Shown here in pieces: positions 15,503 to 24,333 of a DNA stretch of 64,000 nt. Below the pieces are notes generated by a model that saw only the letters and a list, made by a program, of their open reading frames with translations, did no database searches and had not been told where the DNA came from. The DNA lies in contig CAMCMB010000014.1 of the NCBI GenBank assembly GCA_945875845.1, positions 1-64,000 on the forward strand, written 5' to 3'. Made by a program: the position numbers and the translations under genes. The DNA comes from Pirellula staleyi DSM 6068. Its GTDB lineage: Bacteria > Planctomycetota > Planctomycetia > Pirellulales > Pirellulaceae. Within the stretch, counting starts at the first letter, position 1. Each line of letters begins with the position of its first letter.

Positions 15503-15970
15503 TTAGTATCCCAGGTTCAGTTCTTGAGCTTCATCAGCCAGTTCCTGAAGCGCATCTTTGCTTCGACGATCCTGACGCTTCCTATACTCGAGCAAATCAA
15601 TAAGTTTGATAAGCCGATTCTGACCAACTTTGCGGTGGCAGATGTCACCCGAGTCGAGCACTTGATCCAAATAGGATTTCGAAACATTCAGTATGTCTGC
15701 TGCTTGTTGATTCGTTAGCTCCTCGTCCATCGGCATCAACTTAAATGGCTTCCCTTCTGAAATCACCGAGAGGACTTTGGTCAGCACGGTGACCACGGCA
15801 TGCGGAATCTCTACAGCCTCAACGTTGCCATCACGCTGCAACATGAGTTGCGAATCTGGCAAAATTCCACGGGCAAGTGCTCGGCTGAAAGCCCTGGCTT
15901 TTTCAGCATCTTTTTCAGATGGAACGAAAGTCTCGTCGACAAATTCCACGTCAATCTCCTTGATGTTCAA
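15503..15970 (-). CDS. Excisionase-type HTH antitoxin-like protein (no PIN partner)
   Basis: 155 residues. The C-terminal half has the MerR/excisionase-like helix-turn-helix typical of antitoxins paired with PIN-domain RNases: LTNQQAADILNVSKSYLDQV (about 86-105), then HRKVGQNRLIKLIDLLEYRK and ALQELADEAQELNLGY at the very end. The N-terminal part (KDAEKARAFSRALARGILP) also fits that family. In typical systems a PIN toxin gene follows directly; here the gene ends 39 bases from the convergent AbiEii-like gene, so the partner is missing. Its ATG overlaps the stop of the small upstream gene (ATGA). Confidence 0.7.
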   Translation of the reverse strand: MNIKEIDVEFVDETFVPSEKDAEKARAFSRALARGILPDSQLMLQRDGNVEAVEIPHAVVTVLTKVLSVISEGKPFKLMPMDEELTNQQAADILNVSKSYLDQVLDSGDICHRKVGQNRLIKLIDLLEYRKRQDRRSKDALQELADEAQELNLGY

Positions 15971-16197
15971 TCGGTCTGATCCGTAACGCCAGGGCCTAAA
16001 GACCGGTCTTGTTTCTGATTGAACTCAGCGCGTGCTTCGGGCGCAGTTAGGCGAACAATCTTACCGCCTCGCCAAATCACGATCTCGGTCCCGGTTCGCT
16101 CTGCGACTTCAATCGCCTGTCGACCTGCATCGCGGCATGCTGCAGCGACTCTCTCGTCCATAGACATCGATAAGCAATCTGGATTGGACTTGCTCAT
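15967..16197 (-). CDS. Small hypothetical protein upstream of the HTH antitoxin-like gene
   Basis: 76 residues with MDERVAAACRDAGRQAIEVA (about 12-31) followed by EIVIWRGGKIVRLTAPEARA. It is predicted soluble with a short beta-strand patch. No domain is recognised. It is coupled by ATGA to the downstream HTH gene, so the two probably form a regulatory pair. GGGA lies a few bases before ATG 16197. Confidence 0.6.
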   Translation of the reverse strand: MSKSNPDCLSMSMDERVAAACRDAGRQAIEVAERTGTEIVIWRGGKIVRLTAPEARAEFNQKQDRSLGPGVTDQTD

Positions 16198-16386
16198 TTT
16201 CCCAGCTTCTCGTTTGGTTCATTGGGCGCGTGCGAAAGCATCCGCCTCATTGCCCCCTCGTACGGGTTGTCTTCGATTCTACCTTCTTTCGTTTGACCTT
16301 AGAAGAAACGCCTATCGAATCATCCAGCGGTTCGGGCGACGCCAGGATTTATCAAAAAACCTGGCAATTTCTGCACTTTCCAAGTT

Positions 16387-16423
16387 GCGACACGTTCTGT
16401 CGCGACGCGACACGACTTGTCGC
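16387..16423. promoter_or_regulatory. Tandem palindromic operator-like sites
   Basis: Two 17-base inverted repeats of the form GCGACA-5-TGTCGC lie 20 bases apart: 16387-16403 (centre CGTTC) and 16407-16423 (centre CGACT). Together they also create a perfect TGTCGCG-A-CGCGACA palindrome across the junction. They sit about 140 bases before the sigma-70-like gene and about 190 bases before the leftward small gene, so either could be regulated. This is a repressor-site pattern; the protein is unknown. Confidence 0.5.
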
Positions 16424-16560
16424 GGCTCGTCCTCGGTTGAGAGGACGTGAATCGCCCGACTGACCGTTACCTGCGTTTTCCGCGAGTCGGTCTCCGGCGC
16501 ATTTCTGGTAACGGTCTGAGCGGCTGTGGTCATGCCATTCCTCCAACCGGAGGAAGAAAA

Positions 16561-17250
16561 TTGACTGCGTCTGAATACCAAAGCCAGATGGTCCCCTTCG
16601 CGATGGAGCTGGCAAATCGCATCTCGCTGCGTCTCGAACATCACAACTCGCTGACGTCGTTTGAGATCGAGGACATCGAACAAGAGCTCCTCACCTACGT
16701 TCTCGAACGAGCCTCGCAATTCGATCCGGCCAAAGGAAGCATCGAAGCCTTTGTGACGCAAATGATGCGGACGGCCGCCGCTAGTCTCATCCGTGGATCG
16801 AATCGAAGACGCAGTAACCCGCCGCCAGGGCGCGTCGTCGACTCGCTTTCGAAGATGGTCGAAGGACCCGATCGCAAGTCCGAGGAACTCAACCGCGGGC
16901 TCTCCTCCGCCGATGGCACACGCCGTCGCCAGACCGAGCCACGCGACCCATTTCGTGACGTCGAATTGGCTGATGCCGTTGACCATCAGATCAACACCCT
17001 GCCTCGCCGCTACCGTCGCATCGCGCGGCTTTTGCGAACTCACAACCAAAACGAGATCGCAAACAAACTCGGTTTATCGAAACGAAAAGTTTCGCAGGTT
17101 TTAGCAGGGATTCGTGAGCATTTTGCGAGTGTCGACTGGAGTGAATCCGGATTTTTTTGGGACGTCGTTTCTCCGAATTGCATAGCTAGTTCTGGAGAGG
17201 ACAACGTTTTTCAAACCAACCAAGAATCCAACATGGAGAAATCAGCATGA
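16561..17250 (+). CDS. Sigma-70-like factor of a phage-like module
   Basis: About 229 residues from TTG 16561, chosen because GGAGGA lies seven bases upstream. An in-frame extension to 16447 has no such site and would cover the region just behind the palindromes. Region 2-like sequence is seen at about 18-75 (NSLTSFEIEDIEQELLTYVL, FDPAKGSIEAFVTQMMRTAA). A region 4-like HTH lies around 140-180 (LADAVDHQINTLPRRYRRIA, NQNEIANKLGLSKRKVSQVL). The linker between them is unusually long and charged. Its stop overlaps the next ATG (ATGA). The cluster with a zinc ribbon protein and a PD-(D/E)XK nuclease suggests an integrated element; this is inference. Confidence 0.72.
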   Translation: MTASEYQSQMVPFAMELANRISLRLEHHNSLTSFEIEDIEQELLTYVLERASQFDPAKGSIEAFVTQMMRTAAASLIRGSNRRRSNPPPGRVVDSLSKMVEGPDRKSEELNRGLSSADGTRRRQTEPRDPFRDVELADAVDHQINTLPRRYRRIARLLRTHNQNEIANKLGLSKRKVSQVLAGIREHFASVDWSESGFFWDVVSPNCIASSGEDNVFQTNQESNMEKSA

Positions 17251-17486
17251 GCGCACCCGCCATGAATATCGAACAGCGAGTCACCGTCTCGCTCGCCTTG
17301 CAGCGATACCTGCGAGCCGTCGAACGCTTCGAAGCCGCTTCCAACGAGTTCAACGATTCCTGCCAAACGATTCGTGAGGCACTTCCTCGTGAGAGCCGAT
17401 TCGTCGCCAACATTTCGCACCAGCACTATCTGGTGACCAGCGATCGCGAAGGCAACTTCGAGGTCGAACAAGTCGACACGGTTTGA
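17247..17486 (+). CDS. Small hypothetical protein
   Basis: 79 residues, coupled to the sigma-like gene by an ATGA overlap and preceded by ATGGAG as a weak ribosome site. It is mainly helical (QRVTVSLALQRYLRAVERFE, about 10-29) with a short C-terminal beta part (HYLVTSDREGNFEVEQVD). The family is not recognised. The pattern resembles small phage-module proteins encoded between regulators and nucleases. Confidence 0.55.
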   Translation: MSAPAMNIEQRVTVSLALQRYLRAVERFEAASNEFNDSCQTIREALPRESRFVANISHQHYLVTSDREGNFEVEQVDTV

Positions 17487-17538
17487 TTCGCAACCTGTCA
17501 TCCCCACTTCGACCTCCTCGCTGAAAGATCCGCTGACC

Positions 17539-17763
17539 ATGTCATCGCGACTACTACCCCATGAACCCGGTGATCGGAAATGCCTGAAGTGCAACGAAAT
17601 GTTTCGTTCCAAGAGTGCAGCTAACCGCATTTGCAAGAAGTGCTCGCAGATCAATGCGTCGCTGAAGGTGAGTGAAACTCAGCTCGCTCGAGAACGAGGC
17701 GCGAAACGCCTCAACGGCAATCTGATCGAAGAACAAGACACCTACGAGATGAACTTCTCGTAA
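17539..17763 (+). CDS. Small zinc-ribbon protein
   Basis: 74 residues with four cysteines in CLKC (about 15-18) and CKKC (about 32-35), the spacing of a treble-clef or zinc-ribbon finger, followed by a helical, charged tail. It is probably a nucleic-acid or polymerase-associated accessory protein. It lies between the sigma-like factor and the nuclease gene on the same strand and is likely co-transcribed. Planctomycete genomes carry many such small zinc proteins; a specific role is not known. Confidence 0.62.
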   Translation: MSSRLLPHEPGDRKCLKCNEMFRSKSAANRICKKCSQINASLKVSETQLARERGAKRLNGNLIEEQDTYEMNFS

Positions 17764-17811
17764 GCGGTAAAGAAACACAAAAAACGCACCCAAATTTAGT
17801 TCGAAAGTCTT

Positions 17812-18909
17812 ATGTCTCAAGCAACCCTAACCTCTGAAACGAGCGACAAGAACGTGCTGACCTACTCGGCACTCAACACGTTCCGCAATTGTCCTCGCAA
17901 ATACAAACATCGTTACGTCGATAACCTGCGTCCACGGATGAAGGTTGAATCGCTGTCGTTCGGAAGCGTCATCCACAGTGCCATCGAGATTTGGTATCGC
18001 TCCGTGGACGATGCCAATCGCCTGTGGATTATCCTGGATTTCATTGATCGCAGCTTCCCAGACCGAGCGACCGACGAGAACCAGCAAGCCAACTGGCATC
18101 TGGCTCGTGCCATCATGACTGGTTACGCCTCGCGGTATGCCTCCGAAGACTTCACGATCATCGAGATCGAGAAGTCATTCACTGGAAACATCCGCAATCC
18201 CGACACGGGCCGCTGCAGCCAGACGTTTGTGATGGCTGGCAAGGCAGACGCGATCGTCCAGCGATCCGACGGCATGTATCTGCTTGAGCATAAGACCGCC
18301 GCTTCGATCGACTCGAACTATCTCGACAAGCTGTGGACCGATACACAGATCGCGTTGTACTGCTACTACCTGCGTGAGCTGGGCTATCCGATCGTCGGCG
18401 TGATTTACAACGTGCTGCTCAAGAGCCGGCTCAAGCAAAGCAAAGGCGAAACGCAGGAAGAGTACGAAGCTCGCCACGCTGAACTTGCCGCCAAGAACAA
18501 GAGCGGTAAGTCAACGGCCAAGCGACAGATGCCTGAAACCAACGAAGAGTTTCAAGGTCGGCTGGCAGCCTGGTACGCCAAGCCCGAAGCGTTCCATCGC
18601 GAGTTCATTTATCTCTCCGAAGACCGTCTCGCCATGCTGCAAGACGAAGTCTGGGAAATCACCCAGCAGTACCTCGACGCGCGACGTCGTGGCAAATGGC
18701 TGCTCAACACATCGAGTTGCTTCTCGTACCAACGACCGTGTGAGTATCTGCCTTACTGCCAATCCGGCTTCAATCCAAACGTGGTGGACAGAGACTCGAT
18801 TTCCGTCCGCGACTCTCGCCAAATCAGCCGCTCTCTGGGGGCCAATCAGAGACAAATACTCTCAGAGTCTCTGGGTTATGAAAAACGCCGGGTTAACGAC
18901 TCTGGGTAA
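17812..18909 (+). CDS. PD-(D/E)XK nuclease, RecB/AddB/Cas4-like
   Basis: 365 residues. It opens with YSALNTFRNCPRKYKHRYV (about 19-37), the classical first motif of PDDEXK_1 nucleases with a cysteine. SFGSVIHSAIEIW carries the motif histidine (about 61). The catalytic core is GKADAI (Asp, about 144) and YLLEHKT (ExK, about 158-164). The C-terminus has CFSYQRPCEYLPYCQSG (about 303-319), which with Cys28 gives four cysteines as in the Fe-S cluster of AddB/Cas4. It is probably a single-strand exonuclease for recombination. A stray 20-residue tail after the last cysteine lacks family features. No cas genes are nearby, so a phage/element recombination role is more likely than CRISPR adaptation. 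Confidence 0.85.
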   Translation: MSQATLTSETSDKNVLTYSALNTFRNCPRKYKHRYVDNLRPRMKVESLSFGSVIHSAIEIWYRSVDDANRLWIILDFIDRSFPDRATDENQQANWHLARAIMTGYASRYASEDFTIIEIEKSFTGNIRNPDTGRCSQTFVMAGKADAIVQRSDGMYLLEHKTAASIDSNYLDKLWTDTQIALYCYYLRELGYPIVGVIYNVLLKSRLKQSKGETQEEYEARHAELAAKNKSGKSTAKRQMPETNEEFQGRLAAWYAKPEAFHREFIYLSEDRLAMLQDEVWEITQQYLDARRRGKWLLNTSSCFSYQRPCEYLPYCQSGFNPNVVDRDSISVRDSRQISRSLGANQRQILSESLGYEKRRVNDSG

Positions 18910-19133
18910 TTCCCTTTCCGACTCACTCGGGGTTCTTTTTTTTCGCTGTTCTGCCTCACTAAGAGTCCCATAGTTGCGAACATCGGTATGCAGTTTATGA
19001 CCCGCGCGATGGATGATTTCGAATTCATGATTTTGGATCGCTTTACCTCTTAGTTTTCGGATTCTGAGACAATTTTGGCAAATCGTGTTGACGTTTGCGA
19101 TTCAGGCGACATCAGCCAAGTGGAGCCAAAATT

Positions 19134-19661
19134 ATGCAAAACCCAAACCCTTCCGAAATCGTCGGCCTTATCGCACGCCACCAGGCCCGCTTGAGGGGGC
19201 TGGTAAGGTGCTTGCTGGTTCGTTCGTCGGACGTGGAAGACGTGCTGCAGGAAGTCAACGCTGTTCTCTGGGAGAAGGCCAACGAGTTCCAAGGCGGGAC
19301 AGACTTCTGGGCTTGGGCTAGCCAGATCGCAAGGTTCAAAGCACTCAACCATATTCGAAAGTACAGCCGCGACCGTCTGGTCTTCGACGATAAACTTCTC
19401 AGCGAACTCGCTGATCTGGCACACGAGCGTCTTTCGCAGCTTGATCATCGGCGAGAGGCACTTGAAGGTTGCCTCAACGAACTTCCTCCGCCGCAAAGAC
19501 AATTGATCGATCTGCGTTATGCCGGAGGCCATGCGATCGAGGCGATTTCCGAAATCATCGGCAGGCCTCAAGCCTCGATACGCCAAACTCTCTATCGTGT
19601 TCGACAAGCCCTCATGGCCTGCATCGAATCGAAACTGCAATCCGAAGGGGGTGCATCGTGA
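19134..19661 (+). CDS. ECF RNA polymerase sigma factor
   Basis: 175 residues from ATG 19134 with GTGGAG about ten bases upstream. Region 2 is in the first half (ARLRGLVRCLLVRSSDVEDV, LQEVNAVLWEKANEF, FWAWASQIARFKALNHIRK). Region 4 follows (LNELPPPQRQLIDLRYAGGH, AIEAISEIIGRPQASIRQTL). It belongs to the planctomycete/verrucomicrobial ECF type seen three times in this window. The stop overlaps the GTG of the anti-sigma gene (GTGA). It probably directs transcription of the secreted-hydrolase genes that follow. Confidence 0.9.
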   Translation: MQNPNPSEIVGLIARHQARLRGLVRCLLVRSSDVEDVLQEVNAVLWEKANEFQGGTDFWAWASQIARFKALNHIRKYSRDRLVFDDKLLSELADLAHERLSQLDHRREALEGCLNELPPPQRQLIDLRYAGGHAIEAISEIIGRPQASIRQTLYRVRQALMACIESKLQSEGGAS

Positions 19662-20740
19662 GTTCACATGCTCGATTCGCAGAACTGATGTCGAAGATGC
19701 TCGACGACGCGATATCGGATGAAGAAATCTTCGAGCTGCATGCCCTTGTTGATGTTGATCCATCGCTTCGGTCGCAGCTTGTCGATCACTTATTGCTTGA
19801 CACTCTGCTAGAGGAGAACCTGGGGCAAGAGCCGTTAACGGCGTTGATCGACACGATTGGTGACACAACTGATCTGGCTAGCGCGCAGAGATTAGTTCCG
19901 GTGAAAGAGCAGACGCCAGTTGTATCGTCAACCATACTTGGTCGGCGTTGGTCATGGAGGTCAGGCTGGCTCGTGTTGGCCGCAAGTCTGCTAATCGTTG
20001 TTTCGTTCTTCACGATGCAAGGCGATCGAGAGGCTTTTGCGAGCGCATCGCGAGTCGTTCAGTCTGCGATGCGAACACATGCAGCTCCCATCGAACGCAT
20101 CTATGTGGTTGAGATCAAGCGAGGAGAGTCGAACAAAGCAAAATTTGAACTCCCACGCGATGTCCGTGTGGCCACTCAAGGTGATCGGTTCTGGGTTCAG
20201 ATGCGTGGCTATCGCGATTGGGCCTGGGGGCGCAATGACCAGGGGGCGATTTGGATGACGCTAGGTCCACGGCGTGCGGTCGTCGTGAATCAGGACGAAA
20301 TTGGAATTCCACTGCGATACATCGGCGATCTTTACACGTTGAACTTAGAAACCTTGCTTCAAGGTTTCCTCAAGTACTGTCGCTTGGAGATGTCCGAAGG
20401 CTCCGCCGACACGACCATCATCGTGGCAACACCGCGACGTCAGTGGACCAATCGTCCGCTTCAGCGCGCTATCATCGAAGTGGATCGCGAAACAAAAGCC
20501 ATTCGCAAACTAGTGATCGAACACGAGTTCGATCGAGCAAGTTCGGTTACCACCTTCACTCTCGTAGATTCGCGATTGGCGGATGAATCGCTTTATGGTC
20601 CCGAAGGACATCTGACAGATCCGTACCGAATCTTCTCGACCGAAACAAACGCAAGCCGTCGTCGTGAACTCATCACTAACTGGTTTGGGCCGACGTCGGA
20701 CCAATGGATGCAGATCAAGGAGACTCAATCAAATGAATAG
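19658..20740 (+). CDS. Anti-sigma / FecR-like membrane protein
   Basis: 360 residues from GTG 19658, which overlaps the sigma stop as GTGA; upstream in-frame starts lie within the sigma gene. The N-terminal cytoplasmic segment is typical of planctomycete anti-sigma proteins (FAELMSKMLDDAISDEEIFE, LVDHLLLDTLLEENL). One membrane helix lies at about 100-120 (GWLVLAASLLIVVSFFTM). The extracytoplasmic domain (about 125-350) has WAWGRNDQGAIWMTLGP and TLNLETLLQGFLKYCRLE, shared with the protein at 30449. It probably sequesters the sigma factor and senses an envelope signal. Confidence 0.8.
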   Translation: MSSHARFAELMSKMLDDAISDEEIFELHALVDVDPSLRSQLVDHLLLDTLLEENLGQEPLTALIDTIGDTTDLASAQRLVPVKEQTPVVSSTILGRRWSWRSGWLVLAASLLIVVSFFTMQGDREAFASASRVVQSAMRTHAAPIERIYVVEIKRGESNKAKFELPRDVRVATQGDRFWVQMRGYRDWAWGRNDQGAIWMTLGPRRAVVVNQDEIGIPLRYIGDLYTLNLETLLQGFLKYCRLEMSEGSADTTIIVATPRRQWTNRPLQRAIIEVDRETKAIRKLVIEHEFDRASSVTTFTLVDSRLADESLYGPEGHLTDPYRIFSTETNASRRRELITNWFGPTSDQWMQIKETQSNE

Positions 20741-20929
20741 GGACAGGGTATGGAATTAAATTCCGTTTCGATACTTGATGACCGAAAGACCACCAACAAT
20801 TGGCCTTTCCTTATGTGGGACGGGATATGCGCCTCACCGACGTGAAAGGCAAGGTTCATGATGGAATCTTTGGCTACGACGCAATTAGCAACAGATAGGG
20901 CAGGAATAACAAAAGGACGGCTGAAATAT

Positions 20930-23272
20930 ATGATTCTAAAACGAACAGTGATTGGGGGTATCAGCAGTCTGCTGGTCGTGTTTGTTGGATTCGCAGTTGC
21001 GAAGCGAGTTTACGCACAGCAGGAGATCGAGAAGCGATTCGAGCAACTCGACGGAAACAGCGATGGAAAAGTCACCCCAGATGAGTTACGTCAGCCGGCT
21101 ATTTTCAAAGCCCTCGACATGGATGGCAACGGCGAGATCACGAAAGAAGAAGCCACGCGAGCTGCCTTGCGCGGTCGCTTGAAGAATGCAATTGGCGGAG
21201 CAATGGGAAGGAACAACTCGAGCGACGAGGTTGTTCCAGCCGAGCCAGCAAAGTCCCTTGACGCTCCGGTTCGCCAAGGACCGAAGCTGATCACTCCCGG
21301 GGAGCACGGCATCGGTCGCTTCGTCCCTGACTTCGAATTTGCGGATCTTGAGGGGGTAACGAAGAAGCTTCACGGCGACTCCAAATGCGAACTGACCGTC
21401 ATTGCGTTTACCAGCACGAGTTGCCCGCTGAGCAAGAAGTACTTACCAACGCTTGTCGAAATTCAGCGGGACTTCGCGTCACGGGGCGTCCGGTTCATTT
21501 TGGTCAACTGCGTTGCAACCGATAAGCTTGACGAAATGAAGGCTGCGGCATCACGCTTTGCATCGGGTGCGGAATACACCTTCGATAAAGATTCACAGTT
21601 CGCAGCGCATCTAACGGCAACCAGCACGACGGACGTCTTCGTACTCGATCGCTCGCACACGATTGTCTATCACGGTGCGATCGATGACCAATATGGATTC
21701 GGTTATTCGATTGATGCGCCGCGGCATACCTATCTCCGCGACGCATTAGAAGCCGCGCTGGGTCAACGTGCGATTCTGGTCTCCGCGACTGCAGCCCCTG
21801 GCTGTTTGCTGGAACAGAAGCCAGTATCGAAGTCATTGTCCGATGTGACCTATCACAACCAGATTGCTCGACTGCTGCAACGGCACTGTGTCGAGTGTCA
21901 TCGTGAAGGTGGTGTAGGGCCGTTTGCTCTCGATTCTTACGAGGATGCCGTAGCTCACGCACCGATGATTCGAGAAGTCGTCGATCGGGGCATCATGCCC
22001 CCGTGGTTCGCTGTAGCCGACAAGAGTCATTCGACCTCGCCTTGGATCAATGATCGCTCGCTCTCTGCATCCGAGAAGCAGCAACTATTCGCCTGGATTG
22101 ATAACAAAACTCCAGCCGGCGATCCCAAACAGTCCCCAGCACCACGGAGCTTCGCTGATGGCTGGCTAATTGGAAAGCCGGATGCAGTGTTCGAATTCGC
22201 GAAGCCCGTGAAGGTCAAGGCGACTGGCACGATGCCCTATCAGAATGTTGTCGTGGATACCCATTTGGAAAAAGATCAATGGGTTCAAGCGATCGAGGTT
22301 CGACCTGGAAAACCTGGTATCGTTCACCATGTGTTGGTTTTCATCCAAGGAACCGACGAGGAAGACGGACCTCGAGATGATGCAGCCGACGAACGATCGG
22401 GCTATTGGGGCATCTATGTCCCAGGAAACAGCACACTCGTATACCCTGAGGGTTACGCGAAGCGGATTCCGAAGGGAGCTCGGTTGCGTTTTCAGATGCA
22501 CTACACCCCGAACGGTACCGCCACCGAGGACAGCACTCGCATTGGATTGGTTTTTGCCAAAGAGGAACCGAAACATGAGGTGCGTGTCGCGGGAGTCGTG
22601 AACGCTGGGTTCCGGATTCCACCTGGAGCTGACAACCATCAAGTCGTGGCCAGCATCAAGAGCGTACCCACCGACATTCAAATTCTTGCGTTCTTACCTC
22701 ACATGCACTTGCGTGGTAAAGCGGCTCGATACGATCTCATCTCTGGCGGCGAGACGCGCACGATGCTCGACATCCCACGGTACGACTTCAATTGGCAGTT
22801 GCTCTATCGATATGCCGAACCTGTAAGCGTCAAAGCTGGTGACACACTGCGATTCACTGCTTGGTACGACAACAGCAGTGGCAACCCCGCCAACCCTGAT
22901 CCGAACAAAGAGGTGCGATGGGGCCCGCAGACTCAAGATGAAATGCACTTGGGCTATGTGGAATACATCGTGCCAGGTTCCAAGCCTGGCGATCCAAATC
23001 CGCTATCGCCACGAGGTCGCGCACGCGGAGCAATTCGGAACTTCTTCGGTGGTTCAGGTTCGCCAGAACCGAATGTTGGCGACGCGTTATTTCAACAACT
23101 TGACGCTGACGGAAACGGCAACGTGTCCCGCGATGAAGTCAAGGCGAAGTACAGCAACAACCCAGCGGCGTCGACCACGATCTTCGATCGACTTGACACG
23201 GACAAGAACGGTCAGCTGAACCAGCAAGAGCTTCGCAAGCTCTCCGAGATCGGAATGAGAGGTAAGCAATGA
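20930..23272 (+). CDS. Secreted EF-hand / redoxin / cytochrome c / copper monooxygenase-like fusion
   Basis: 780 residues from ATG 20930 (AGGACGG nine bases upstream; signal peptide LLVVFVGFAVAKRVYA). Domains in order: paired EF-hands (DGNSDGKVTPDEL, DMDGNGEITKEEA, about 30-75); a thioredoxin-like domain with TSTSCPLSKKYLPTL (about 160-175); a haem c site CVECH (about 320); and a PHM/DBH-type copper monooxygenase-like part with HHVLVF (about 467), HMHLRG (about 592) and a methionine in TQDEMHLGYVEY. C-terminal EF-hands follow (DADGNGNVSRDE, DTDKNGQLNQQE). Such haem-monooxygenase fusions are common in planctomycetes; the substrate is unknown. It is the first structural gene after an ECF pair and overlaps the next gene by ATGA. 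Confidence 0.82.
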   Translation: MILKRTVIGGISSLLVVFVGFAVAKRVYAQQEIEKRFEQLDGNSDGKVTPDELRQPAIFKALDMDGNGEITKEEATRAALRGRLKNAIGGAMGRNNSSDEVVPAEPAKSLDAPVRQGPKLITPGEHGIGRFVPDFEFADLEGVTKKLHGDSKCELTVIAFTSTSCPLSKKYLPTLVEIQRDFASRGVRFILVNCVATDKLDEMKAAASRFASGAEYTFDKDSQFAAHLTATSTTDVFVLDRSHTIVYHGAIDDQYGFGYSIDAPRHTYLRDALEAALGQRAILVSATAAPGCLLEQKPVSKSLSDVTYHNQIARLLQRHCVECHREGGVGPFALDSYEDAVAHAPMIREVVDRGIMPPWFAVADKSHSTSPWINDRSLSASEKQQLFAWIDNKTPAGDPKQSPAPRSFADGWLIGKPDAVFEFAKPVKVKATGTMPYQNVVVDTHLEKDQWVQAIEVRPGKPGIVHHVLVFIQGTDEEDGPRDDAADERSGYWGIYVPGNSTLVYPEGYAKRIPKGARLRFQMHYTPNGTATEDSTRIGLVFAKEEPKHEVRVAGVVNAGFRIPPGADNHQVVASIKSVPTDIQILAFLPHMHLRGKAARYDLISGGETRTMLDIPRYDFNWQLLYRYAEPVSVKAGDTLRFTAWYDNSSGNPANPDPNKEVRWGPQTQDEMHLGYVEYIVPGSKPGDPNPLSPRGRARGAIRNFFGGSGSPEPNVGDALFQQLDADGNGNVSRDEVKAKYSNNPAASTTIFDRLDTDKNGQLNQQELRKLSEIGMRGKQ

Positions 23273-24333
23273 AAGCTGGGTCAAGTGCCTCAACCAAATT
23301 CTGTTTTGCGATCTTACTGACCTGCTCTACAGGGCTTCTGGTTCAGGCTCAAGAGTCATCGGGAACTGCGGGATTCAAACGCCTCGATAAAGACGTTGAT
23401 CCAAAGACAGGCAAACCGGAGATGAGGCTTTTTCATGGCGACCACACCCGCATTGTGGACGTCGACGATTTGAAGCGGCGCTATCTCATCTACATCCCGG
23501 CGAAATACGACGCGACGAAACCCACGCCAGTTGTCGTGGTGTTTCATGGTGGGGGCGGAAATCCTGAGAGCATGATCCGGCTGACCGGAATGAACGCGAA
23601 AGCTGACGAGTCAGGCTTCATTGTTGTTTATCCGTTTGGTACCGGCAAATTGGCTAATTCCCTGCTGACTTTCAACGGCGGTGAGTGTTGCGGCTACGCC
23701 ATGCAAAACAAAGTTGATGATGTTGGCTTCACGCGAGAGCTGCTGGATGATCTAGCCAAAGTTGCCAACGTCGATGCCGATCGTGTCTTTGCAACTGGGC
23801 TCTCCAACGGTGGCATCATGGCGCATTACGTGGCGTCGGAACTGTCGGATCGTATCGCCGCCATTGCCCCGGTCGGCGGACCACTGATGATGGAGGCTCC
23901 TCGGAACAAACGCCCTGTCCCAATGATGCACTTTCATGGAACGGCAGACGCGTTCGCACCATTCCAGGGTGGCTACGGAAAAGGGTTTCTCGGCCGAAGC
24001 AAGGTTACCAAGTTCAGATCGGTGGATCACACGATACAGTCCTGGGTGAAGGCAAATGGGTGCAACACCGAACCCGAGATCATCGCTTTACCCGACGTCG
24101 CTAAGGATAACATGAAGTCCACCCGCAAAACGTGGAGTGGCGGCAAGGACGGCAACGAGGTCGTACTGATCGAAATCGACGGTGGCGGTCATACGTGGCC
24201 GGGTCAGAAGCCGATTGTGTCCGCTCTCGGCGAATCGACCATGGATATTTCGGCCAACGACTTGATGTGGGAGTTCTTCCAAAAACATCCTCGCCAACGA
24301 ACTGAACAAGTAACGCAGGATTCCAAGCAATGA
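23269..24333 (+). CDS. Secreted PHB-depolymerase/feruloyl-esterase-like hydrolase
   Basis: 354 residues with a signal peptide ending near LLVQAQ (about 28). Alpha/beta-hydrolase landmarks of the LpqC/PHB depolymerase type are clear: VVVFHGGGGNPESM (oxyanion region, about 86-99), the nucleophile elbow GLSNGGIMAHYVASE (Ser about 180), an acid-containing GTADAFAPF (about 225) and the histidine in GGHTWPGQKP (about 305). It should cleave polyester or hydroxycinnamate esters outside the cytoplasm. It overlaps both neighbours by ATGA, so it belongs to a tightly coupled operon with the fusion protein and the double hydrolase. Confidence 0.85.
   Translation: MKAGSSASTKFCFAILLTCSTGLLVQAQESSGTAGFKRLDKDVDPKTGKPEMRLFHGDHTRIVDVDDLKRRYLIYIPAKYDATKPTPVVVVFHGGGGNPESMIRLTGMNAKADESGFIVVYPFGTGKLANSLLTFNGGECCGYAMQNKVDDVGFTRELLDDLAKVANVDADRVFATGLSNGGIMAHYVASELSDRIAAIAPVGGPLMMEAPRNKRPVPMMHFHGTADAFAPFQGGYGKGFLGRSKVTKFRSVDHTIQSWVKANGCNTEPEIIALPDVAKDNMKSTRKTWSGGKDGNEVVLIEIDGGGHTWPGQKPIVSALGESTMDISANDLMWEFFQKHPRQRTEQVTQDSKQ

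Noticed and set aside
16312-17049. A 245-codon open frame on the minus strand across the sigma-like gene
   Set aside because: It lies opposite the sigma-70-like gene with recognisable regions 2 and 4 and itself has no family features; it is an antisense shadow.
17812-18909. Cas4 of a CRISPR system
   Set aside because: The protein has the Cas4/AddB-like core, but there are no cas1/cas2 genes and no repeat-spacer array in the window; the neighbours are phage-like.
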